This document shows, piece by piece, positions 14,075-25,295 of a stretch of 64,000 bases of DNA. The stretch is from Vanilla planifolia (taxonomy: Eukaryota; Streptophyta; Magnoliopsida; Asparagales; Orchidaceae): contig CM043869.1 of NCBI GenBank assembly GCA_023846275.1, positions 15,595,501-15,659,500 on the forward strand, read 5' to 3'. Position 1 is the first letter of the stretch, and each line of letters begins with the position of its first letter. The translations under genes and the position numbers were made by a program. The notes under the pieces are model-generated. The model was not told the origin of the DNA. It did no database searches and saw nothing but the letters and a program-made list of their open reading frames with translations.

Positions 14075-15088
14075 TTATTTTTTTTTGAGTGTGTTATGCT
14101 TGTAAGTTTACAAATGCTTCTAACAAAAGAGCTCGTAAGAAATATTTTTCGTAGTAGAGATCATAAGATCGTAATGCATTTCTGAAGTTTAGGTGTCTTG
14201 TTCTTTGTTTTCTTTTTTTTAACTCTATTGTTTACTTTTGATTATGAAAATTTAACTCTTTCATAATTAAAATTTGATTAATACTACCATTTAAATAATG
14301 ATGCTTTCCTACATAAATTTTGGGATCATGGATCATCGTACAAATGTCAAAAAAGCAGCGTTTTCATGACATGTTAAGATGAATCCTTTCGTCCAAAAAG
14401 CAATTTTATATTGATTAAAATAATTTTTTACAATTTCAAAAGCAATTGTGAAATACCATTTGTTAAAAATATACCCATGTGTGTGTGTGCTTAAATATTT
14501 ATATTTCTTGAAATATTTAACTTGTAATTTATATTTTTTTTTATAATGTCCTCAAAGTCACATATTGGGCTATCATATGCTAGGTAAGAAATAAAATGTT
14601 TTTTTTTTCTTTTGCAATGGTGTTGCCCAATTTTCAAAAGATTAGCTAGATAAATCAAGCATCATCTTTTATGAACAACATAACTATGGCATGTAGTATC
14701 TCAAGCACATGCTACATAAATGAAGATTTTCTCATTTGCTTTATTGTGGGCTACCAACCATTATCTTTGCTTTCTTTTATGCCAAACAACAATGAAGAAT
14801 TTATGAATTTCTTTGCTTTCCAAGTTCCATTGAATAGTCTTGTCATATGACTTTGTGTTAGATAAAGAGGGCAAAACATGTTAGGGTGAATTATCAAACT
14901 TTTCACTCAAAGTCATGATTTGTTTTTTTTTTTTTGTCTCTAGAACCAACTCTTCAAGCCAACTCTAGATTTATGGACTAGGATTTTGAATTATGACCTA
15001 GTTACTTGACTCCTTACTAGATTCATGATATAATGATAAAAGAATTTATGAAACATTGATACTAAATTGATGTATATAGGCAAAAAGC
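14073..15088. other. AT-rich intergenic DNA, nothing identified
   Basis: No gene, RNA or recognisable transposon is seen. It contains a short (GT)n run near 14,478. Confidence 0.5.
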
Positions 15089-15150
15089 ACACTACAAGAT
15101 AAAATAGTTAATAACTTTAATGACTACAAATCTTCATTAAATAGTAAGCA
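15089..15150 (+). mobile_element. CACTA-like terminus, fragment
   Basis: The sequence starts CACTACAAGATAAAATAG and continues with 'gactacaaatcttcattaaata', the kind of end and subterminal sequence seen in plant CACTA (En/Spm) transposons. No matching right end was found before the gypsy LTR at 15,273. It may be a truncated element or one broken by that insertion. The call rests on terminal motifs only. Confidence 0.3.
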
Positions 15151-15272
15151 TATTTTATATATAAAATGATTGAAATAATATAAATTTAATTGATAACTCT
15201 ACATTTATATATAAGAAAATATTTAATCTCTAAGAGTCTATTTTATAATCCTTTTCTTATCAAGAAACTTTC

Positions 15273-17834
15273 TATAACATCTCAAGATTTTATTGTGTAT
15301 TAGTCATGAGATAAAACTAATATGATTGTAATTATGAATAAAAAAATTACACTATATTATTTTTAAATTATTAAAATATATTTATATGAGTTTATCTTCA
15401 AAAATATGTCATAATTTCTAACAAAATAAAAAATTTTATTTGAACATATTATTAGAAAGAGTCTTAAGGAATTTAACAATTATGAGTTTATAAATTTTCA
15501 ATATTTAAATATTTAGTTATAAATTTCTAAAGAATAAAAATATAAATATCATTTTTTAAAATGGTAAGGGCATAATGTGTAATTGTGCAAACCATGCTTT
15601 GCAGCCTCAACTTGGATATGCTTAAAATGGGATTTCAACATGGTAAAGTTCGATTAGCAATAAGGATAAAAAATAAGTGAGAGAGAGGGTAAGAGGAGAA
15701 GAGAGAAAGAAAAGAAAAATGAGTGGTATTGGTTCTAGAGGAAGAGTTAGAGTAGAAGGAAATGTTGCACAAAAGTTATACAACAAGAAAAATAACAAGG
15801 TATAGATTGGTTAACTTGTTAGAACTAAATTAGAGGGCTAATTAAGTAAAGAGAACTTGAAGGGAGAGCTACTATAGATATTGGAAAATAGATAAAAATT
15901 TAAGGTAAGTACTAAGATTGGATTTATTTATTTGATTTTGTGGAGTTTGAAAAAGAATTTATTATTTTTAGCTTTTTTGTATGCATTGGAGTTGATCTAG
16001 TGGTGTTTAAAGTGAATTTTGAATTAAATAATGTTGAAACTGAATGGATTTAGGAGGTTATCATTCTCGTATGAAGTGGGCCATATTGTATGATGGGTTC
16101 AATCAATAGCGCATTGGTTAAGGAATTAAGAGATTAGTTGGCCATTGAGGTATCATATAATCTTCATAAATTAATGATATTATATAATAAACTCAATATA
16201 CATTATCATAATTTGTAAGCCAGTTAAAATAGGATAAATTGTTGGGTCATATAGTGAACAATCATATAGTAAGTCAAATGGGTTATTATTGAAGACAAAG
16301 GAGGGTATCATACACTTTGATGGTCTTATTGTATAGTGCTTGAACCGATAGTACTAACCGTGCCACACAATTAGTTGGAGGTTAATGATAGTGCTTTGGT
16401 TGGATAATTTGATGGAATATTCATATAGAGATTAGTGTTTATTATATGGTACAATGAAAACTCATACAATACAATGTCTTGGTGACAAAAGAAAATATAA
16501 GGAAGATGAATTGAGTTGGGTAATCTTAGAAGTATAATTTTTTAATATTATAAAAAATTATGTAATTATTTTTATATAAATATTATATTATATAAAATCA
16601 AAGAGATAAAAAGATTAGATAAGGAATCTTTATTTTAGGTCTAAGTAGATAAATTTAGTTATTATGATATGAATATAATAATAAATTGATACATTATTTT
16701 AAATGGTTTGGCATGTGTTTATTATATTAATTACTTGATAGATCAATATAGTATGATTACTTATAGATTACTAGTATTTTATTTTGATGTGATTGTATTT
16801 CTTTATTATTTCTATTTACTTGATTTATATAAGAATAATTGGCCATATAAAAATTTTCATATAAAAAAGGATATGGTTATATTTATAATAAAAAGGAATA
16901 ATCTATTATATTAACTTTTTTGTGGTTTATAAATTTATTTAGAAATTATGAAATAAAAAATAATAATTAAGACAATATCCCTATTATATGAATTAATGCT
17001 CTTAGTATTTTGTTTAGAGTATAAAATAAAGATATCTTGATTATTTGTGTCATGTCCTCATTATATAGTTTTACTTATAGTTGTGCAAAGTGGTTGGGAT
17101 AAACGTATCTGCATATAGACGATTTGTATAGTGCTACTAATGATATAGGGTACTTGGTGTTAGGATAACCTTGTATGGATGAATATTAATTTATTAATAC
17201 TTATGAGTAAAAGTCATATAGATATGAATATTTGTTATTAGATCCATAAGATTATAGTTAAACAACAAGATTGGGCCCTAATAAATACAAAATATAGAAA
17301 ATTAGAATAAATTAAACAACATAGAAAAAGTTTTATACTTTGTTTGGTTTATTAATGATTTTTTAATATCATTTAGCAATGCCTATATTGGTTTATACTT
17401 TTACACTATCTTCCTTTATTTTGTTATCATAATAATTTATCTACAAAATCCTCTAGAGAGTTACTAGTATTTATTTCACTGGCTATTCATCGACCGCACA
17501 TCAAAATAATGATTATGAAATAAGTGAGGATCCTACTCACTCACTAGTTTTGTTTGTTGGGAATTGTGTTGAGTTTACCTGTAACCATTTGGTTTACATT
17601 ATGTTATATGTACTTGTGACATATTTGTATTAGTTTTAATATTTGTACTTATGGTTGTTATTGGTCAAGATAATTAAAAAATGAAAACTTTTAGCATTTT
17701 GTATGGTTCGATTTTTGTCTTCTAGTTAGGTCCCATCTTAAAGATTTGTGTCCTAATATATTGAGTTTATTTATATAATTAAGGTCAACCTTTTATTATT
17801 AAGAATATAGGATTGATTAAGTGAGGACCTAACA
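15273..17834 (+). repeat. 5' LTR of the gypsy element
   Basis: It aligns with the 3' LTR over most of its length. The shared landmarks are a 'aaaccatgctttgcagcctcaa' type segment near 15,585, a purine-rich AGAG tract at 15,676-15,720 and a 'gcattggagttgat' segment near 15,983. The start is TATAACATCTCAAGATTTT, a decayed TGTAACATCTC. The end lies just before the primer site. It is about 0.8 kb longer than the 3' copy; the extra part is near 16,500-17,320. Confidence 0.8.
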
Positions 17835-17837
17835 AGA

Positions 17838-17849
17838 TGGAGTCAGAGC
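17838..17849 (+). promoter_or_regulatory. tRNA primer-binding site (initiator Met type)
   Basis: TGGAGTCAGAGC lies three bases after the 5' LTR. It matches the plant initiator-Met primer site TGGTATCAGAGC at all but two positions and is where reverse transcription of the element would have been primed. Confidence 0.75.
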
Positions 17850-17989
17850 TTTGGTTTAATGTTAGTTGAGATATGGAGTGAGGATACTACAATATCATAT
17901 GTATTTATATTATTATTAATATTATAATATAATTATTTGTAATTATATATAGAAATTTTGAGAAATTGTAAGGTAATTGTTCAATCAAA

Positions 17990-19010
17990 GAAATGGATTA
18001 AGCTAAATCTAAGAACATGGACAAAGAGAAAGAAAAGAAGCAACAAGAGGATACCAAGAATGATCTAGCACAAGTCTTATTCTTTTTATTGTAGTTAGTT
18101 GGAGGTACCATTAGTTAGGTTATATTCTCATCAATAGAAATAGTTGTTGATTAGTTCTAGCAAATGCATCCAACTTATTTTGCAAGAGAGGACTTTATTG
18201 TAGTAGAGAACTAGTTGGAGTAAGTGATAAGGATCTTTGATGGTATAACATATTTTGAAGATAAGCTAGTTGCCCTGGTAGTTATGGTATTAAAGGATTC
18301 ATCAAGCTTATATGGAGCTCCATACAAAGAATTTAATTTTTGGGCATATTTGCTAAGGAGAATATATAATAAGAGGAATTCAAAAAAGAATTTAAAAGAT
18401 GGTTTAACCAAATGTTAGTTAAAGCAAGAATAAGAGATGAATTAAATCATCTAATATAATGTAGAATGACTGCAATAGCATATGAAATAAAATATACTTT
18501 TTTGGTAAGGTATATACCTAATTTAGTCACTTCTAAGGAACAAAGGTGTTAGGTTTTACTAGGGATTACAAGATGAGATTAGAGTAGTTTTAATGACGAT
18601 AAGGATAACAAATTATATAGAACTAATAAAAATAGAATATGTTAGAACTATAGAGATGGGGTAGAATGGAAGGGAATAACAAAAGAACGGAAAAAAGAAA
18701 AATTGGATCTCAAAATGTTAACAATAAACTTATAAGAAAATAATATATTTTTAATAGTCTTAGTAGTGTTAGTTTTAATAGAGTATGATTTGGTAGATTC
18801 AAAAATTTACAAGGCCATAATAATATTAAAACTATTATTGGATTTAGTAAAATTAAAATGTATAATAAATGTTATAAATGATATAGAGGTGAGTATAGAT
18901 TAGGACACAGAGTGCTATTAAGATACTTTTTTGTGAAGACTTTTTGGACATGTATCTAGAGATTGTATTAATGTGATTGAATTGAAAGCATCCAATACAT
19001 CTATGAGTGG
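17990..19010 (+). mobile_element. gag region of the gypsy element
   Basis: A lysine/glutamate-rich start near 18,000 is followed near 18,500-18,600 by a segment like the capsid end of plant gypsy gag (RYIPNLVTSKEQ). Cysteine/histidine knuckle-like sequence follows at 18,865-18,970. The region is broken. It precedes the protease and reverse transcriptase parts, as expected. Confidence 0.6.
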
Positions 19011-19079
19011 TGACTAAAGAAATTTAGGTAGAGGAAGAGAGGTTTGCTTTAGTATAGCATTAAGTGATACTAATAAAGT

Positions 19080-21065
19080 GGTGTAATTGGTAGGGGCGGC
19101 TAAGCTCGAGTTTACTCTATTACTTAATAAGAAACTACTTAGTTATCGATGTTATTACATGTATGTTACATTTATAGATACTTCTTATTAATTTTTTTGT
19201 TTTAACTATTTAGTATCACATTCATTTAGTTTACAAGAAATATTGAATTGTAACCACTAGAAAACTTAATATTAGTTCAAATGTACGATAAAAATTGTAT
19301 TAGAGCAAAAATTATATTTAAGAAGAGGTAAAGATTAATAAAAAAAATTTATGTTATGAATGTTCTATCTATTGTAAAATTTGGTCTTATATTAGGTATA
19401 GATTGATTATACAATTACCAACTCAAGATGGATTGTCGAGGAAAAATGATAAAGATTGAAACTCCAGGGGAGGGGGTTTGATTTATTTAAGCCAAAAAAA
19501 TTCTTATTATTTGTGCATTAAAGGAATAAAAATTGCTCAATAAAGAATGTGAGGGTTGTTTGATATCTATTATAAATATGGATAGAAACTTTTCTCAACC
19601 ATCAAAGGTTTCAAATAATTTTTGAATTTGCATCTTAAATTCTTGCAATTTTTTCATTATCATTTTATATGGAGCTTTGGAGACTTCAAATCACTTGGCA
19701 CTCAAATCCTAACTTTTTTGAGAGGTAACCATGATAAATCTTCCAAAAACATATCTAGTATTCATACATTATGGGTACCAAGATTATCTTAAGAAAGAGA
19801 TAGAATTTTAGATCTAATTGGTTCGAGGTGCTAAACTATTTTGTAAAGTTTCATATAGAATGACTAACAAAATTGCAAAAATTTAATGTGAAAATTTAGG
19901 AATTGTTGGATAAAAATTTTATAAGACCTAATGTATCACCTTGGGAGCACATATACTATTTGTAAAAGAAAATAACAGTTTAAGAATGTCATTGACTATA
20001 AAGAAATGAAATGGGTCACTATTAAGAATATATATCTTTTGCCTTTAAGGAGTAGATGTATTTTTCATAATTTATTTGATATTGAGATATCATTAATTAA
20101 TAATTAAGAAAAAAAGATATTTCTAAAATTTCTTTTATAAAGAGAGTCAGACAATATGAGTTTTTTGTTGGACCTTTTGGATTAACAAATGCATTTACAA
20201 CATCCGTGGATGTGATGAATGAAGTTTTTAAGAAATACTTGGAATAGCTTGCTATTGTATTTACAGTTGACATTTAGATCTACTCAAAGTTTGTAAAGGA
20301 ACTTGTTAACCATTTGTAGTATTACAAATTCTAAAAGAAAATCAACTATATGCCAAATTTTTTAAATGTTTATTTTGCTTGTTAAATGTAGTATTTTTGA
20401 GTCATATGATTAATGTTTAAGGAATATCAATAAATCCTTAGAAATTTTTTGTAGTAGTGGATTAAACTTAACCCACATCTACATAAAAAATAAGAAACGT
20501 TTTTAAAAATTATAGACCACTAACAAAAATTTGAAAGAAGATTCTCATTTATAGCATCTCCATTAATAAAATTGCCCCAAAATGGGTTACACTTGATTAA
20601 GATTCAAATTATATGAATATAATTTCTCGATAGTAAAACATAAATTGTCTTTAGCTTTGTTTTTGACTTACAAGTAGGTACTAAAGGGTAGAATAAGGAA
20701 GTGATTATGTATGCCTCTAAATAGTTGAAGTCACATGTAAAGATATGGAGTTGGTAACTATTATATTTATTTTAAAAATTTGAAGATATTACTTGTATGG
20801 AGTTAAATGTGAAATATTTATTGATTATCAAAATTTGAAATATACTTAATTATAATGAACTAAATTTAAAATAGAGAAGATGCTTAGAATTTATTAAAGA
20901 TTATGATCAAAAAATTATTTATCATCATTAAAATGATGATGTAATGATGAAATTCTTTGAGTAAAAAATAAGGTAAATAATATGTTAATTGTAGAAAAAG
21001 AAAAGAAATTGATTTTTAAGATGAAAAAATTATAATTGGAGGCTACTATATGAAAGAGTAGATAT
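19080..21065 (+). mobile_element. protease, reverse transcriptase and RNase H region of the gypsy element
   Basis: The reverse transcriptase is recognised from ordered fragments. These are a 'MGHY..NIYLLPL' type segment near 20,010-20,050, FFVGPFGLTNAF at about 20,158-20,195, and an RNase H to linker segment ending near 21,060 with KKLIFKMKKL. The protease lies upstream, near 19,100-19,500. The region is broken many times. Confidence 0.65.
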
Positions 21066-21069
21066 AAGC

Positions 21070-22130
21070 TAAAAATGAGTAATTTAATATGAATATAAAG
21101 AGCATGAATTGCATCAAGAGCAAGTGTAATTTAGACTTTAATGCAAAAATAAAATATTCATCATGAAATCATCATATGCAATAATGCATGAAGACTGATA
21201 TAGAACTAATTTTAGGCCAAACAACAATATTGTGCATACATATATGGAACTTCTATAGAGTCCACTTGGTTGTAAAGTGGTATTGCTCGTTATTTGTTTT
21301 AGATATGTAGGTGTTAGCACTTCCTTTCTTTATAAAAGTATGTATGAGTGGGTATTAGTGGATGTTGGTGGTCATAATGGATGACTATGAATAAATAGGC
21401 CCAAAATATAAAATAAAAAGAAGCAATTTGATGGTTTGAGTTAATCCTTTACATTCTTGCTTAGTGGCTTGAGTATGGGTGAAGATTCAATACTTTCCCC
21501 TTCCATATGTGCGACACTTTAGTGGCAATGCTCATCCTACATTAATCCCTTTCAATTCATTAACCTTTTATAATATTGTTCACTTACATCTACCACTTAA
21601 ATAATTTCATTTGTCTTCTCTTAGGTCTCAGAAATTTTGCACAAGTCCCACTGCACACCTGACTATATGAGAGGCATGTTCATATAAGCACCGCCACCAA
21701 GCAATTGCTTGCTTAAGAAATTATGCTTACCCCTGAAGCATTTGAACACATAGTAGAATATCTACATACATCACCCAATAACTCGAGCACTCCACCAAAC
21801 ATCTACTTGCTTTGCATGCCCTACCACATGCTTTGCACTATAATGCATCTATCATGTGAACAACACACCAATCCCAACATCTACATGTGCACCAGTCTTA
21901 CTCCACTCAAGCAATAGTCCAACTCTGTGTGCACTAATCCAACTCCACAAGTGCATTAACCCTAGCTCAACACAGTATACATAATGAACAATATCATATC
22001 TATTTCTTTCAAATTTTGAGCTTAGACCCCATTGGTTCTAATCTAGATCATGCTAGAATCAAAGACCCTTTATTCATCTCCATTAGAAATACATTATTAT
22101 TATTCAATTTATTTGTAAGACAAGATTGGT
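21070..22130. repeat. Foreign insert between RNase H and integrase of the gypsy element
   Basis: About 1 kb that does not read as gypsy pol interrupts the element. It includes a TATAAAAG box near 21,331, a CT-rich stretch at 21,490-21,560 and a CA-rich stretch with GTGCACCAG-like words at 21,640-21,970, which resembles 3,850-4,030. The ends were not defined. It may be a fragment of another repeat or an LTR-like element. Confidence 0.4.
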
Positions 22131-22134
22131 TAGA

Positions 22135-23549
22135 ATCAATAAATGAAAGGAAACTTGGAAATTAAAAATTACAAAAGTTAATTTTAGAAGTTAAAGAAGA
22201 ATGTGAATTTTTTTTGCTGGATAAGAATAAAACATTAAGAGTTTATGATATATTATGTATACTTGATTATAAACATCTTAGAGAATGCTTATTAAAAGAA
22301 GACATAATTCAAAGTATTATATTCATCCTAAAGAAAATAAAATATATTAGAAATTAAAGCTAAAGTAATGGTAGCCAAGATAGGGAAAAGATGTTTTAAA
22401 TTGGGTTAAGAAGTGCTAAATTTATCAACAAGTTAAAAAGAAACAATAAAAGTTAGGATGGTCGTTATAACTTGAATAAAAGTAAGAAGTTATTATGGAT
22501 GTTTTATGGGTTTACATAGATCACTAGTAAGTCATGGCTCTATAAGAGTGATTATTGATTGATTGATCAAATCATCTTATTTTTTAACAATTATAATAAC
22601 ATACTAGAAAAATTATTTGTAATCTATATGAATTAGATTGCTATATTACTTATGTATCAAAAGCATTTGTTTTAAATAGAGATTCTAAGTTTTTCTCTCA
22701 TTTTCAAAAAATGTCCATAAAATATTTGGTACAAATTTAAAGTTTAGCACAACCTTTCATCTATAAATAGATGGAGAAATAGAGAGAATAATTAAAATTT
22801 ATAATATTTATTGAGATTTTGTATGTTAAAATTTGGTGGTGATAAAAAAAAGCCACTTAATATTAATCAAGTTTGCTTATAATAATAATTATCAAGTTAG
22901 TATTGGAATGCCACCTTTTGAAGCTTTTTATTAAAGAAATTGTCAATCACCTTTTTGTTAGATTGAAGGGAAGAAAAGAATTATATTGGGTCTCAAATTT
23001 GTTGAACAACATACATAAAAGTTAAGGCCTTTTTAGATAAGTTGAAAATAACTCTGGATATATAGAAAAATTATTTTGATGCAAAGCATAGACTCATGAA
23101 ATTTTAAGAAGGTGAATATGTATTCATTAAAATAAGTTTAACAAAAGGTGTTATAAGATTTTAAAAGCAAAATGAGCTAAAACTTAGGTACATTGGAATT
23201 TTTCAAATTTTGCAAAGAGTTGGATAAATGACTTACAAGATAACCTTTCAACTATAGCTATCATGAATTCATAACAAATTACATATTTTATCCTTAAGCA
23301 GATACATATCAAATCCTTTACATATGGATAGCTATAATACTTAAGATATTACAATTTAGGGAGATTTGACTTATCTAGAGGTGTTTGTGCAAATTTAGAT
23401 AGAAGAAAGTATTAAGGAATACACTTATTCATAAGTTTTATGACTAGACCAAATAGAGAGAGAAGATAACTAAGTAATTGAAGTAGATATGACCAGTAAA
23501 TATCCAAAATTTTCAAAATTTTGGGACAAATTTTTATAAAGCTAAAGAT
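22135..23549 (+). mobile_element. integrase region of the gypsy element
   Basis: Fragments appear in order. There is an H2C2-like start near 22,210-22,300, an integrase core near 22,500-22,800 whose last motif resembles the 'FHPQTDGQTER' segment of gypsy integrases, a GMPPFEA motif near 22,908-22,930, and a GEYVFIK segment near 23,112. A C-terminal tail similar to the 'ILDRK' extension follows at 23,380-23,450. The region is broken. The tail suggests a chromovirus. Confidence 0.7.
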
Positions 23550-25295
23550 TGTAAAATTTTGAGATTTTGTCATATATAACATATTGTAGGTCATGAGATC
23601 AAGACACATCCATCATAATTTTAAATATTTAATTACATAAACTTAATTTTTTAAATATTATATTTATTAATTAAATATTATTACATTGTATTATCTTGGG
23701 AAGTGTGCTATGATTTTAAATAAAGTTAAAAATTATATTTGAGATATTATCAAAAAGATCTCTTCTTAAGGAATATAATAATAGTGAGTTTATAATTTTT
23801 TTATATTTAGATATTTAGTTATGTATTTTTAAAGAGAACAATATAAATACCATTTTTCAAAGTGTTGAGGATATAATGGTAATTATGCAAACGATGCTTT
23901 GTCACCTCAAGTTTGACAAGCTTAAAATGGTTTTTGATTTCATAAAGTTAGCATGTTGGGTAATGAGAGAAAGAGAGATAGGAAGAGGAGAAGAGGGAAG
24001 TAGAAAGAAAAAGAGTGGCCTTGGCTCAAGAGGAAGAATAAGAAAGTGAGGAAGTGCTATAAAGAAGATAAAAAAATAAGAGAAATAACAAGATATATTG
24101 GCTTTTTTGCTAGAACTAAATTGGAGGACTACTACAAGGAGAATTTGAAGGGAGAATTGTTATAGATGTTAGAAAATATGGGAAAACTCAAGTTAAGTAA
24201 TGAAACTAGATTCCTTTATTTAATATTATGGATTTTTAATAACAATTTTATGAGCTTTGGCATCTAACATGCATTGGAGTTAACGTAGTGGTGTCTAAAG
24301 TGAGCTTGGAATGGAATAGAGTTAAACAGTAGATTCAAAAGTTTTTGTTCCCGTTTGAAATAAGTTTTGCCATACAATAGGCCTAATCATATATTACAAT
24401 ATGTAGTAAGTTCATTAAGAAATTAGGGAATTGAATTCTCCATTGAGGTATCATACAATTTTCATAAACAAATAATACTGTACAATAAATTCAATATACA
24501 ATATTACAGTTTCTCAATTAGTTAAAGTATAATAGAATATTAGATCGCATAGTAAAATAGGACAATCATACAACACACAAAGGGGTTATTAGTAAAGGCT
24601 ATGGATTGTATTATACAATTTGATGGTGTTATTCTATGATGATTGAATTGATGAAACCATATAATTAACTCATCATACCATATAATTAGTTGGAGGTCAG
24701 GGAGAGTGCCATGGTTAGATAGTTTAATAAGATATTCATATAAAGAGTAATGCTTATTTATGATATAGTAAAAAAATCTTACAACTTGGAAAAGAGTTTT
24801 TAAACATTATTTAGTTTTATATTTTTTATCATAATTGTTTATATATTTAATTCTATAGAATTTCATTAGTATTTATATTATATATAATGCAGCCATTATA
24901 TACCATTATATGGATTATGAGGCCATGGATGAGAATCCCACTCACTAGATTATTTAATAAATAGAGTATTGTGTATACTTTACTTAGTCTTTAGATTTTC
25001 AAGATTTTGTAAATGCTTATGAAATATTTGTTTTAGTTTTAAAATTCATACATATGGTTGTATTGGGTTTTTATGTTATAATTGGTTGGATTAATTGTTG
25101 AACTATTATCTAAAAATAGTTTTATTCTAGATAATTAAAAAATAAATGATTTCAGTATTTGATATTGTTCGAATTTTGTCTTACCATTAAGTCTCTACTT
25201 AAAAAATTGTGTCTTCTCATATATCAAGTTTTTTCATACAATTATGTTTAACATTTTATTATTGAAAAATTATAAGATTGATTATGTGGTCCCAA
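23550..25295 (+). repeat. 3' LTR of the gypsy element
   Basis: It starts TGTAAAATTTTGAGATTTTG and parallels the 5' LTR through the 'gatgctttgtcacctcaa', AGAGAGAGATAGG and 'catgcattggagttaac' landmarks. It ends near 25,295, where similarity with the 5' LTR stops. Divergence from the 5' copy is large, with many small gaps, which indicates an old insertion. Confidence 0.78.

Larger units (their letters stand above)
15273..25295 (+). mobile_element. Old Ty3/gypsy element with both LTRs, chromovirus-like
   Basis: This is a plus-strand gypsy element of about 10 kb. It has two diverged LTRs, a tRNA primer site, gag with a zinc-knuckle-like region, protease, reverse transcriptase (with a GLTNAF motif near 20,180), RNase H and integrase. 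The C-terminal tail resembles the 'LDRK...LRNK' extension of plant chromoviruses. The order gag-PR-RT-RH-IN is the gypsy order. It is broken throughout, and its LTRs are only roughly three quarters alike by eye, so it is old. Between RNase H and integrase it holds about 1 kb of unrelated sequence. The Tekay/Del-like assignment is inference from the tail. Confidence 0.85.

Noticed and set aside
13961-14185. Plus-strand frame of 74 codons
   Set aside because: Its middle is a Tyr-Ile run produced by the (TA)n tract.
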